Source of the DNA: Lepisosteus oculatus
Taxonomy: Eukaryota; Chordata; Actinopteri; Semionotiformes; Lepisosteidae
Direction: 5' to 3'
DNA length: 64,000 bases
Assembly: GCF_040954835.1 (NCBI RefSeq)
Contig: NC_090709.1
Span: 42,912,490 to 42,976,489, forward strand
Shown: positions 45,234 to 55,758 of the stretch, one piece after another
Layout: each line of letters opens with the position of its first letter
How positions within the stretch are numbered: the stretch's first letter is position 1
Program-made: the position numbers and the translations under genes
Notes under the pieces: model-generated
What the model was told of the DNA's origin: nothing
The model's database searches: none
The model's input: only the letters and a program-made list of their open reading frames with translations

Positions 45234-46340
45234 GTGAGTGGAGTTGCCATGGGCACCAGAATGGGACCCAGCTATGCCAACATTTTTGTCGGCTGGGTAG
45301 AAGAACGCTTCTTCGCTTCCTACACTGGCTATGTCCCTGACCTCTACAAGCGATATATTGATGACTGCGTCGGTGCCGCCACATGCTCCAACGATCAGCT
45401 TGAATTCTTCCTGCACCATTTCACCAACTTCCACCCGTCCCTCAAATATACGGTTAACATATCTTCCACCACTCTTCCGTTTCTAGACATCCATTTGTCT
45501 ATCAACTACCCCCGACTGTCCACTTCAGTTTATTACAAACCCACGGATTCACACAGCTACCTCCTGTACAGCTCATTTCACCCCAACCACACTAAAAACT
45601 CTCTTCCTTTTTCACAGTTCCTTAGGTTACGACGATTATGCAGCGACGACATCGACTTCGAAAACCAAGCCCTCGAAATGTACTCATTTTTCATCAACAG
45701 AGGATACCCCAGCAGTGTGATTGACAGGGCCCTTGCCCGAGCCAAAAACACCCCCCAGACCATCAACCAGATCAGGAACTCCCGCCGTAACAACCGCATT
45801 CCTTTGGTGCTTCCTTACCACCCTAACCCACTTCCTATCCCCAGGACCATTAACCAGAACTTTTCCATCCTACAGGATGATCCCTCCGTTGGGGCCCTCT
45901 TTTCTGATCGCCCTATCATCTCATATCGCCGACCACCTAATCTGCGTAACCTCCTTGTTCACAGCTCCCTTGACCGCCCTCAGCAACCATCCACACCAGG
46001 CACTTTCCCTTGCAACAGAGCTCGCTGTATCACCTGCAAGTACACAGCCACCACCACACTCATTCAAGGCCCCTCAGGACAATTCCGGATCACCCAGACA
46101 GCATCTTGTACCTCCAGCAACCTTATTTACTGTATCTCTTGCAGTAAATGCCCAGCCATCTACATTGGGGAAACAGGAAGGAGACTCGGAGACCGCTTCA
46201 GAGAACACGTCAGGGCTGTGAAGATTAAAGATCTCTCCAAGCCCATTGTTTCTCATTTCACCTCTGACAGCCACGACCACTCCAATCTCTCCGTCGGACG
46301 GTTTTCCGAACTCATACATCAGAAAGACCACCGAAACTAA
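45234..46340 (+). CDS. PLE reverse transcriptase / GIY-YIG endonuclease, C-terminal 368 codons
   Basis: The protein copies element RNA at a nick made by its own endonuclease. RT motifs: SGVAMGTRMGPSYANIF (the motif B region) and the catalytic YIDDCVGA (about residue 42-49), then FHPSLKYTVNISSTTLPFLD. A linker with paired cysteines (CNRARCITCKYT) precedes CISCSKCPAIYIGETGRRLGDRFREH, the GIY-YIG nuclease core (Y, G, R and the downstream REH). The frame is open to the stop at 46,340. The N-terminal RT half is missing, so it cannot act alone. The copy at 48.9-49.9 kb shows what the absent part looks like. Confidence 0.85.
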   Translation: MSGVAMGTRMGPSYANIFVGWVEERFFASYTGYVPDLYKRYIDDCVGAATCSNDQLEFFLHHFTNFHPSLKYTVNISSTTLPFLDIHLSINYPRLSTSVYYKPTDSHSYLLYSSFHPNHTKNSLPFSQFLRLRRLCSDDIDFENQALEMYSFFINRGYPSSVIDRALARAKNTPQTINQIRNSRRNNRIPLVLPYHPNPLPIPRTINQNFSILQDDPSVGALFSDRPIISYRRPPNLRNLLVHSSLDRPQQPSTPGTFPCNRARCITCKYTATTTLIQGPSGQFRITQTASCTSSNLIYCISCSKCPAIYIGETGRRLGDRFREHVRAVKIKDLSKPIVSHFTSDSHDHSNLSVGRFSELIHQKDHRN

Positions 46341-46573
46341 AATTATTCTGCAGCTAGGATCACACATTCTCCCTTCCCTTAACGACAGATTACTGTTCTT
46401 TTAAATTTTCTCCATTCATTGGAAGTTTCATTTCACACCTCTCTGCACCCATTCTGACTTCACACCTCTTGATTGGCCTCTCTTTCTGTCCCCTGCTCCC
46501 GCCTCTCACTCCTCCTCCCTCTCAACCTTTGTTCTCCAGCTACTTTACCTTTGCCTACTGCCCTGTCTCTCTC

Positions 46574-46609
46574 ACACCTGAAGAAGGCTCCACGGCCGAA
46601 ACGTTGTGT
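46574..46609 (+). ncRNA. Hammerhead-ribozyme-like core in the PLE 3' region
   Basis: In order: ACAC (46,574-46,577), core CTGAAGA (46,578-46,584), one extra A, stem II GGCT/GGCC with a CCAC loop (46,586-46,597), core GAAA (46,598-46,601), a minimal palindromic stem III ACGT (46,601-46,604), T at 46,605 as the would-be cleavage site, then GTGT (46,606-46,609) pairing with ACAC as stem I. Hammerheads with very short stem III are known from Penelope-like elements. The extra A before stem II is unusual and leaves activity uncertain. The other copies here (about 29.0, 46.85 and 47.45 kb) have altered cores. Confidence 0.55.
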
Positions 46610-46832
46610 TCTCTTTCTTCTTTTTTTCAGCATGGAATAAACTTATTACTTGTTCCTTTGCAGCCTATTCATGCTGACGCAGCTACCCACTAGAAAAGAA
46701 GTATGTGTTTCTTTAAAAAAAATACCCCCAAATTGTTTTTGTTTTTTTAAAAGTCAACATATCTGGGTTGTGTTTGCAAGATTTGTAAAAATTGCAAAGT
46801 TTGTGTGGGTGTGATTGTAAAAAATCAAATCA

Positions 46833-46920
46833 TAACTGAAGAAGTCTCCATGGTCAAAACATTGCGTTTTCTTCTTCTCTTTTCAGCATGGAATAAACCT
46901 ATTACTTGTTCCTTGGAGAA
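46833..46920 (+). mobile_element. PLE 3'-terminal fragment
   Basis: A short copy of the PLE end: ctgaagaagtctccatggtc, aaaacattgcg, then cagcatggaataaacctatt and acttgttcctt. The hammerhead core is changed. Confidence 0.7.
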
Positions 46921-47389
46921 TACCATGTGCCAATAAGATATGATCACTGTATTGACCATATACAATTTCTTGCACTACGAATTCCTATTTTGCATACCCC
47001 AGCTTGCTCTCCTTGAGATACACATACAGGGAGAGTAGCTGGGGGTCAGAGCGCAGTGTCAGCCATTTATACGGCACCCCTAGAGCAGTTGGGGTTAAGG
47101 GCCTTGTTCAGGAGCCCAATGGAGTAGGATTCCTCTGCCGACCGTGGGATGTAAACCAGCAACCTTCCAGCCACAGGTGCAGATCCTTAGCCACAGAGCC
47201 ACCGCTCTGCCAAATGTGCCAATTCTTTAGAAAGAAGTCCAAAAGAATGCAAATTTACTTTTTTTTAAATAGCTGTTGTACAGAACATCAGTGGCTATTG
47301 AAGAGTACATACAAGCACAGAGACAAGTTAATAAACTTGGAATGACTACTTACAGCTCTGGAAAGACCGAAGATATTGTTTCCGGTTGT

Positions 47390-49886
47390 TAAGGAACAAG
47401 TAATAGGTTTATTCCATGCTGAAAAAAAGAAGAGAGAAAACAATGTTTTGGCCGTGGAGCGTTCTTCAGGTGTGAGAGAGAGAAGGCAGTAGGCAAAGGT
47501 AATGTAGTGGGAGAACAAAGGCTGGGAGGGAGGAGGGGTGAGACGTGGGAGCAGGGGACAGAAAGAGAGGCCAATCAAGAGGTGTGAAGTCAGAATAGGT
47601 GTTGAGAGGTGTGAAATGAAACTTCCAATGAATGGAGAAAAACTTAGTAGAATAGTAGTCTGTCGTTTAGAGAAGGGGGAAGGTATGATCCTAACTGCAG
47701 GATAAGTTTGGTTTCAGTAGTCTTACTAATGTATGAGTTCAGAAAACCATCTTTGAGAACACAGACGTAGAGATTAGAGTGGTCATGGCCATCAGAGGTG
47801 AAATGAGAAACAATGGTTTTTGGAGAGATCTTTAACCTTCACAGCCCTGACATGTTCTCTGAAGCGGTCTCCAAGTCTCCTTCCTGTTTCTCCAATATAG
47901 AGAGAAACTGGGCATTTACTGCAAGAGATACAGTAAATAAGGTTGCTGGAGGTACAAGATGCCATCTGGGTGATCCAGAATTGTCCTGAGGGGCCTTGAA
48001 TGAGTGTGGTGTTGGATGTGTACTTGCAGGCGATACAGCGAGCTCTGTTGCAAGGGGAAAGGACCTGGTGTGGATGGTTGCTGAGAGCGGTCAAGGGAGC
48101 TGTGAACACGAAGGTTGCGCGGATTAGGTGATTGGCGATATGAGATGATGGGGCGGTCAGAAAAGAGGGCCCCAATGGAGGGATCATCCTGTAGGATGGA
48201 AAAGTTGTCGTTAACAGTCCTGGGGATAGGAAGTGTGTTAGGGAAGCACCAAAGTAATGTAGTTGTTACGGTGGGAGTTCCTGATTGAGTTGATGGTCCG
48301 AGGGGTGTTTTTGGCTCGGGCAAGGGGCCTGTCAATAACACTGCTGGGGTATCCTCTGTTGATAAAAAGGAGTACATTTTGAGGGTTTGGTTCTGGAAGT
48401 CGATGTCGTCACTGCATATTTGTTGTAGCCGAAGGAACTGTGAAAAAGGGAGAGAATTTTTAGTATGTTTGGGGTGAAATGAGCTATACAAGAGATAGCT
48501 GTGTGAATCCGTGGGTTTGTAATAAACAGAAGTGGAGTCTGGGGTAGTTGATGGAGAAGTTGATGTTGAGAAACGGAAGAGTAGTGGAAGATATGTTAAC
48601 TATATATTTGAGGGACAGGTGGAAGTTGGGTCCCATTCTGGTGCCCATGGCAACTCCACTGACCTGTTGGTAAAAAAGATTATTGAAAGAGAATGCGTTC
48701 AGTGTGAGGACCAATTCTGCAAAGCGTACCAGGGTGTGGGTGGGTGGACAAAGCACTGTGCGTTTGTCCAGCGTGTGCTTGAGGGCTGTAAGGCCGTCAT
48801 TATGGGGAATGACGGTGTACAGAGATGTGATGTCCATGGTAAAAATGTGGCATTCGGTACCCTGAAATTGGAAATCATTGAAAAGTTGGAGCGCGTGGTT
48901 GGTGTCTTTGATGTATGAGGGAAGATCTTCAACCAGCGGTCTCATGAGGCTGAGATGTAAGTAGTAGGACAGTTACATGCTGATACAATGGGGCATCCAG
49001 GGGTGTCCGGTTTGTGGATTTTGGGGAGGAGGTAAAATTGAGATACCTGTGGGTGTTCCATGATGAGCCGGTTCGCCTCCTGGGGTAGCTTGTTACTGCT
49101 GATGAGAAGGGAAATGGTGGATACCACTTCCTTTTGGTAGTCAGTGGTAGGGTCCTGTTGGAGAGGGAGGTAGGCAGAAGTGTCAGTTAGTTGTCTAGAG
49201 GCTTCAAAGATATATAGATCCTTACGCCACACCACAACAGCACCTCCTTTGTCCGCTGGTTTGATGACGATAACATCCCTGTTGCGGAGAGACTGGAGCG
49301 CCTGATTTTCTCCTTGGGTGAGGTTAGACCTGTGTTTACTGGGTATAGAGAGTGCCATGGGAGCTTGATTAGTGCATTGGTTGATGAAATAATCAACTGG
49401 TGGAAAACGGCCAGAGGAGGGAGTCCATTTGGGATTAATGTTGTTAATGACATCAATAACCGGGTTGTCATCAGCTGCCTGTGAAGAGGAATTGTCGGCA
49501 AAATGTGCTCTGAGACGGATCCTGCGGTAAAAGCGGTTAAGGTCGACATTGGTCTGGGGGATGTCCAGCTTCCTGGGAACTGGTACAAAACTCAGCCCTT
49601 TGCTGAAGAGGGATCGCTCATCCTGTGAAAGGGAAAGGTCAGAAGGTATGGTGACAACAAGGTTAGGGTTGGTGAGGGTGTCCTGGGTGTTGATAGTTTT
49701 CTTCTGTAGAAGATGACTGAGTTTTTTGTCCTTCTCTGTAGTGAGAAACTGGTAGAGTTTAGAGTTGAGAGATCTAATGAGGTTAGTTATGAAGGGAAGA
49801 TGATGTGGAGCTGTCAGCCGTAGAAATTCCTTAGCCTCTTTGATGTTGTTATCGGAAAGGATAATCTGTTTTACTTCTTTTGTCAT
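47390..49886 (-). mobile_element. Penelope-like element, longer minus-strand copy
   Basis: On the minus strand coding sequence begins near 49,886, goes through RT and GIY-YIG to about 47,790, and the 3' terminus with a degraded hammerhead region lies at 47,390-47,480. It faces the 45.2-46.7 kb copy tail to tail. It carries an internal deletion in the RT and several frameshifts. Confidence 0.85.
47792..49886 (-). pseudogene. PLE reverse transcriptase / GIY-YIG protein, broken
   Basis: The first frame (49,886-48,942) begins MTKEVKQIILSDNNIKEAKE and includes KPADKGGAVVVWRKDLY and LLPKIHKPDTPGCPIVS, typical early RT motifs of PLEs. A second frame (48,945-48,484) has the catalytic-domain start FTMDITSLYTVIPHNDGL and SGVAMGTRMGP. 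It then jumps directly to NFHLSLKYIVNISSTTLPFL. Comparison with the 45-kb copy shows that about 45 residues including YIDD are deleted near 48,628. Further frames (48,491-47,916 and 48,187-47,792) overlap through a frameshift and carry the linker and CISCSKCPVSLYIGETGRR. No active enzyme is expected. Confidence 0.85.
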
Positions 49887-49889
49887 ACT

Positions 49890-50525
49890 TCTTTTCTAGT
49901 TTTTTATGTGGCTTTGACTGTCAGAAATCCTCAGTGAAAAGGTATGCAGATCCTATGCAGATGCAGGAGCAAGTAGTTATTGAGACAGGCGAACAATCCA
50001 GAACGTCAGGCGAGATTGTTAGGTGAAAGGTAGATCGAAATACTTGAAGTACAGAGAGAAGCAAACAATTCAAAACAGAAGGTAAGGTCCAAGGTCGAGA
50101 GGCAAAAGGGAGTTCAGTAACCAGTAAGCGAGATTCAGAGTAAACGCGAGGTAGAGCTCTCAAAGAGAAGACTCAATACCGAGTAGCGGGAAGCGGGTTT
50201 GAATGGTTAAAACAATGCTGCTTGCCGCACAGTAGAGCATGTGCTGGTGGATTAACACATGTTATTATTAACCCACTGCTGGTACTGGTTAGTTCTTTTG
50301 TGAGTTGATCTCCCCGGTCTGGTGGTTGTGACATTGACAGAATGCTGTTTTGTGATTGATGCTATATCAAAATATAGGGTCCCTCAAAAATTAAACACAG
50401 AAATAAAAATATTTAATGGACTTGTACATCTGTTGCACTCCTACACTATTAACATCCAGTGGGTGTTGAATTTCAATTATGTTTCCACTTCATTCAGATG
50501 TGTTCCCTATTTTTCAGATTGTTGG
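49890..50525. other. Unassigned stretch
   Basis: The first bases may be PLE 5' sequence. No gene was recognised beyond that. Confidence 0.35.
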
Positions 50526-50527
50526 CA

Positions 50528-51260
50528 ATGCCACATGTTAAAGGAGGACAGAGGAGTAGGATGCCAGACCTGTGGTCAAGGGCTGGTGGAGTAGGGAGTG
50601 AGATCAAAGAATTTCTGAAGTTTTCTAAGATAGAAAAAAAAATTAAGTGGCATGACAATATGTGGTCAACACTGTCAAACAGAGTCCTTGGAGAGGATTA
50701 CTCCAGCAACAGGAAATGGTTATCAGTGATTTGGCATGAAGATAGAAAAAAAGTAAGAATCCAAGTGCTTAGGGCGCAGAAGGAGGTGAGTATTGGTAAG
50801 GATTCCAAACCAGATGACAGTACACAATCTATAGTCCATATTTCAAGTCAAAGTGAGGGACATAGTTTGGAAGGCAACACAGAGCTCAGAAGTTCATCAG
50901 AAGATACAGAAGATGAATGGGCTGCACACGGCAGCACAGACAGTGGTGACATGTTTGAAGGAGAAAAAATCTGTGAAGAATCAGAAAAAAATCCTGAAGA
51001 GCACAGTGAATATTCCCAGGGGGCAAGCTCGTCTGGGACGTCACCTCAGGATAAAAGGGGATTAAGAAAGATTATGTCTGTGCCTAAAACTTTCCAAGTA
51101 TGTCTGAAGGCTGAACAATGGAGAATAATACCACCTTTAAAAGGTACATCTAAACTAAGATGATCATGGACCCATATCTTATATAGAGAGTTCAGGAAGA
51201 TAAATCCTTGCTGCCCAATAGCCTTCAAATACCAATACATCAGGAAAGAGAACAGCAGAA
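50528..51260 (+). pseudogene. Unrecognised ORF, probably a decayed element-borne or host gene
   Basis: The ATG at 50,528 opens 212 codons to a stop at 51,161-51,163. The start is MPHVKGGQRSRMPDLWSRAG. A Lys/Trp-rich helical part follows (EIKEFLKFSKIEKKIKWHDN, then NRKWLSVIWHEDRKKVRIQV), then a long acidic Ser-rich linker (residues about 95-180), then CLKAEQWRIIPPLKG. Past the stop the same frame continues with SWTHILYREFRKINPCCPIAF, which looks like the same domain. I do not recognise the family. The pattern of a Trp-containing motif followed by WT, NP and a Cys-rich stretch suggests a DNA-binding domain. The frame break argues for a pseudogene. Confidence 0.4.
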
Positions 51261-51264
51261 AAAA

Positions 51265-52215
51265 AACTCTTATAATTAAAGCAGTCTGTACTTTCAGTTC
51301 CTACCTTCAGTACCTTCAGTTCAGTACTTTCAATTCCTGTAATGTAAAATACACAATGACAACAAGACACAAACCAATGGGCAATGATGACATCACAATT
51401 GATGTTGTACGAGTAGGGCAAATACAACACAGTGAAAGGGAAACACAATTTCGACTGGCACGTCAGCCTTATCGTTGAAAGATTGCCCGTGCCCTCACAA
51501 AAGGAATCAGCAATGTGTACTACAGGCAGCTGAACAGAACTCCGCTTGCTGAAATTGCAGCAGCCAGTTTATCTAGGGCTCACAAGCAAGTATTAAACTT
51601 GCTCGGCAAGTTCGGCATTTAATTTAGTCTGCGGAAACATCGTATCGGAATGAACTGCCCGAGATAAAAGAGTAATTGCGGCTTCAGGTTGTTTTTACAG
51701 AGCATTGCGTTGTTCTGTTCATGCTGACTACACGCTTAAAAGTAGTCATTTACTGCAAGCGTTGCTTTTCCAGGTTTTTCTGAAATTCCTCGCATTTGAG
51801 CTAGTACTAAAACATTTCATTCCCGTCGCTGAATACATCGTGGAAACGGTATTTGCAACGGAATGCTGTCACACATGAAACCTTTTCGTTATTCGGTTCT
51901 GAAGTTTGAAAATGAAAATAAAACGGGGGTCACTTCATAGGCTTGAAAGAAGTCCACGCAGCATAAAAACACGCAAATTCTCACAAATTGCATTGTGCTG
52001 CACCTTTCTTCTGCTGCTGTTATAAATCAGCCTTAAACATTTGAATGCATACCTTACTGCTGCTAATCACATTCACGTGTTTACGAAGCTTTTTTCTGTC
52101 CGTTATGTTTTTGCATAGCAGTTTCTCCGTTTTCCTCGTATTGTGATTGTCAGCGAGCACAACAAGACTGAAACAGTGTAAAGGCAGGTAAAAAAGACAG
52201 GGTAAAACGGCTGAT
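51265..52215. other. Unassigned stretch
   Basis: Short repeats of a ccttcagttc-type motif lie at about 51,290-51,340. No gene was recognised. Confidence 0.4.
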
Positions 52216-52290
52216 TGTCGGGAGTGGGATTTGAACCTATTTGGAGAGCGAAACACAAAGCTTATAAGACACGAAGTTGTGAATTTGCTG
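52216..52290 (-). pseudogene. Possible tRNA relic (Leu-like 3' half)
   Basis: On the minus strand the 3' half reads ggttcaaatcccactcccga, very like the T-arm and acceptor of tRNA-Leu. The 5' half cannot be folded with confidence. Confidence 0.3.
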
Positions 52291-52479
52291 TTTTAAACTG
52301 CTCGACTATCCTGAAAAATGTGTGCTGATTGCACCAGTCACATGCAATTTTCCACAACTTTAGGACGATTGATACGACTGGACTAACACAATTTGTGGCG
52401 TTCAGCATGACATGGAAAACGGTAGCGGAGCATTCGGGTCCGGACTACCAGACTCAGAAACAGTTTTTACCCCCGCACT

Positions 52480-52876
52480 ATCAAACTATTAAACTCCCAG
52501 CCTCTCTCACTCTCTCCTCACCTCTCACCTATGATCTGAACCTCACAGTGCCTTCTTTCTTACCAAAACCCAAACACACATTGAAAATCTACCTCTACCA
52601 TACATGTCAAAAGCTCACTCCCCATCATTTCTATCCCTTTATTTCATTCTTTTGATGCATGTTTTTGCACATAACCTGTTACATTTTTATTGTTTTGCAC
52701 ACTGCCTGTTGTTGTTTTTTGCACATCGGCTGTTGTCTCTGTCTTTCTTTTGTTATACAATTGTATTGTTGTTGTGTTTTTTTCTTTGTACTACTTATGT
52801 CCGAGAGCTAGCTAAATAGCCTTTCGTTATACCATATACCTGTGTATGAGTATAATGACAATAAACTTGAACTTGA
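52480..52876 (+). repeat. LINE/SINE-like 3' tail
   Basis: Ends in tacctgtgtatgagtataat then gacaataaacttgaacttga, a tail pattern common in fish non-LTR elements. No coding domain remains. Confidence 0.5.
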
Positions 52877-53243
52877 CATAGTCTTGCAGGCAGTATATTA
52901 TTTTATCGTTTACTCGTATAAAAAAGCATGGTCTTCTCGTTCCTAATTCAGATTTTTAGTGCTTTCGAACGTTACTTCCAGCCTGGACTGACAGCTCACC
53001 CGATCTGTTTGTGATCAGACCATGGAGTCGGGGGCTGTACCAAGCGCACGTTCCTTCCCAATGCTGAGGCGATCATTCGGAAGATGGGTGTGAAGAGAGA
53101 CAAGCTTTGTCGACTAAAAAACAAGGCAGGAGATGCAAGAATACTAATCACTGGTGACAGTTATGTTTTCTTACTATTGAGATCCCTACATTGCGAGTTT
53201 TTTTAAGACTTTGAAACTAAAGGAAAGCGGTGACAAATGAAAC

Positions 53244-53315
53244 TGGCATGGGTGGGGTTTGAACCCACGCTCTTCGGTTTACGAAACCGACGCCTTACCA
53301 CTTGGCCACCGGGCC
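53244..53315 (-). tRNA. tRNA-Thr-CGT: tRNA-Thr (CGT)
   Basis: A 72-nt tRNA-Thr with D-arm ggccaagtggtaaggc, anticodon arm cggtttcgtaaaccg (CGT), T-arm gtgggttcaaaccccac and discriminator A. The acceptor has two mismatches (pairs 4 and 5), so function is likely but not certain. Confidence 0.82.
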
Positions 53316-53580
53316 CTTCAAGTAAGCATGGGAATAAGGTTGTTCAAATTATTTTTTTCTGAATCTGGTTTACATCGCCAAATGTAAACCGGAGGCAGCA
53401 ACAACAATAAAAGGGATACTTGTCCTTAAACTCGGACGTGATGTTCTGCAGACATGTGCACAATGTCCTGTTTTCTTGCAGTGTAGACATTTTGCTGTAC
53501 ACGCTCCGCATTCATCTGCTTTGTGCATTGTTAGTCCGCACCTGTAACATGTAATGTCAGCCGTCCCCTGTTCTTCTATA

Positions 53581-54166
53581 TAATAATAATAATAATAATT
53601 GCTTACACTTATATAGCGCTTTTCTGGACACTCCACTCAAAGCGCTTTACAGGTAATGGGGTCTCCCCTCCACCACCACCAATGTGCAGCATCCACCTGG
53701 ATGATGCGACGGCAGCCATAGTGCGCCAGAACGCTCACCACACATCAGCTATTAGTGGGGAGGAGAGCAGAGAGTAATGAAGCCAATTCATAGATGGGGA
53801 TTATTAGGAGGCCATGATTGGTTAAGGCCAATGGGAAATTTGGCCAGGACGCCGGGGTTACACCCCTACACTTTTCGAGAAACGCCCTGGGATTTTTAAC
53901 GACCACAGAGAGTCAGGACCTCGGTTTTACGTCTCATCCGAAGGACGGCACCTTTTTACAGTATAGTGTCCCCATCACTATACTGGGGCATTAGGACCCA
54001 CATGGACCACAGGGTGAGCGCCCCCTGCTGGCCCCACTAACACCTCTTCCAGCAGCAACCTTAGTTTTTCCCAGGAGGTCTCCCATCCAGGTACTGACCA
54101 GGCTCACACCTGCTTAGCTTCAGTGGGTTGCCAGTTGTGAGTTGCAGGGTGATATGGCTGCTGGCC
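53581..54166 (-). mobile_element. 5S-derived SINE, full-length copy
   Basis: In minus orientation: (taa)n tail, cttatatagcgcttttctgg, body, cccctgctggcccc, then the 5S-like head (ggtctcccatccaggtactg, accaggctcacacctgctta, gcttcagtgggttgcc) and an upstream gatatggctgctgg block. Flanked by a 4-bp atat duplication. The right arm of the inverted duplication has the empty site at about 62,236-62,240. It inserted in Gypsy gag after the duplication formed. Confidence 0.92.
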
Positions 54167-54351
54167 ATATCTCTAGCATGACTGCGTCCGGCTGCTCGGC
54201 TTTTGTTTGTAAAGTTTGAGCGAGCGCCCCGTTCAGTGTCACTTTGTCACTGTGGTCAGAAAGCATTCTTGATTCCGCTTGAGCTGCTTCATGAATTCTA
54301 GCGACTGTAAGAGCTCTTTCTAAAGTCAGCCCTTCCTCCTGCAGCAATTTA

Positions 54352-54480
<129 letters not shown>

Positions 54481-55061
54481 CTAAGTTCTCTGCCTAAATC
54501 TATGCCGTTCCAAAACCACATTTCTCCGCGGTGTAAAGGAAGCGTCTAAGGCAGCTACAGTTTTTTTCTCCAGGGAGGATGGCGAAAATCCTCTGCACGG
54601 GAGCCCCGATACGGTGCAGTAATGTAGCACTTCTCACGGCATCCTGAGCTTCTGTAGATCCACAGGCTATTAAAAAAAAAAATCTGTACGACTCCATCCA
54701 TATCTTGTATTCCGTATACAAATACGGAGCTCCGAGGTTCAGTAGAAGCGGTGGAAAAAGCTGGGCATAAGCAAAGCTTCTCGGCGCGGCTGCCATATCT
54801 TCCATGGCGCAAGCTAAACGAAAAGTCCGAAAATTCAAAAGTTCGTTTCTACCAGCAAGAGAACTAAAATCTGCAGTGTTCTGCTCGCTTTGAGTCCGTC
54901 AAGCACTCATCTCTGGTCGCCATAAATGTTGTGTATCTAAATTTAGAGAAGTTTTTATATTATTTTAACTATTTTGTTAACTACACGGATCACGCCCTTA
55001 CACTATATCCCTGCCATCTACCCTCGTTCTGTTGTCTCGCGATGTCTACTCACTATACTAC

Positions 55062-55758
55062 TGTAACGCAACGGGGGCTCAGGCGGGCGCCCTTGCCGCA
55101 TTAGGTCGGCCCCTGCACCGTCCGGGGCTCGAACCCGGGACTTCCGCGTCTCTCTGCAGCGACCTAGCCCCGTGAGCCAAAGAGAGATCTCTCCACAGCC
55201 CAGTAGCTGTGGTCCTGCTATCACAGGGAAGGGCGGTGACGTCACCCGCTCTGGTACGCCGGCTCTTACACAGCGCCTGTCGGCCGTAAGCGTTACAGTA
55301 TACTTATTATGTGTAAGTGTATAGATGAAACCTCTCTCTTTAGCTCACGGGGCTAGGTCGCTGCAGAGAGACGCGGAAGTCCCGGGTTCGAGCCCCGGAC
55401 GGTGCAGGGGCCGACCTAATGCGGCAAGGGCGCCCGCCTGAGCCCCCGTAGCGTTACATTGGTGTCAGAAGCGGGGCGGGATAGCCCTTCGCCGGGGACG
55501 GCGATTTAAGCGGGGGAGAGTGTAACGCTTACGGCCGACAAGCACTGTGTGCAAGAGCCGGCGTACCAGAGCGGGTGACGTCACCGCCCTTCCCTGTGAT
55601 AGCAGGACCACAGCTACTGGGCTGTAGAGAGATCTCTCTTTGGCTCACGGGGCTAGGTCGCTGCAGAGAGACGCGGAAGTCCCGGGTTCGAGCCCCGGAC
55701 GGTGCAGGGGCCGACCTAATGCGGCAAGGGCGCCCGCCTGAGCCCCCGTAGCGTTACA
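55062..55758 (+). mobile_element. TRIM-like miniature LTR element with a tRNA-like LTR, composite copy
   Basis: Flanked by a 4-bp ctac duplication (55,058-55,061 and 55,759-55,762); the empty site is preserved in the right arm near 61,344. Parts: an inverted LTR at 55,062-55,297 (236 bp), a 34-bp stretch of unknown origin, the 3' half of a plus-strand LTR (about 55,332-55,458), a 62-bp internal region and a full plus-strand LTR at 55,521-55,758 (238 bp). LTR ends are TGTAACGC...GCGTTACA. The internal region consists of little more than a primer-binding site (TTGGTGTCAGAAGCGGG, matching tRNA-Leu 3' ends) and a purine tract (aagcgggggagag). It has no coding capacity. It is young relative to the duplication. 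Confidence 0.82.
55638..55712 (+). promoter_or_regulatory. tRNA-like pol III promoter pattern inside the TRIM-like LTR
   Basis: An A-box-like TGGCTCACGGGG (about 55,639) and a B-box GGTTCGAGCCC (about 55,685) lie about 35 bp apart inside the LTR, with tRNA-like spacing (ctgcagagagacgcggaag between). The same block is in the truncated LTR at 55,350-55,410 and, inverted, at 55,120-55,190. This suggests pol III transcription of the element or a tRNA-derived LTR. Confidence 0.6.

Larger units (their letters stand above)
45180..46692 (+). mobile_element. Penelope-like element, 5'-truncated copy with intact 3' terminus
   Basis: Starts inside the reverse transcriptase domain (LTLNAFSFYNLFYQ) and runs through RT, the linker and the GIY-YIG endonuclease to a 3' end with a hammerhead-like motif, cagcatggaataaactta and gttcctttgcagcc, ending near gacgcagctacccac. 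It abuts the LINE remnant on its left. The same family is present in minus orientation at 47.4-49.9 kb. Confidence 0.88.

Noticed and set aside
53370-53636. Minus-strand frame with a zinc knuckle as a host gene (CNBP-like)
   Set aside because: It is the cut-off gag zinc-knuckle part of the Gypsy fossil, interrupted by the SINE tail, and mirrors the right arm copy.
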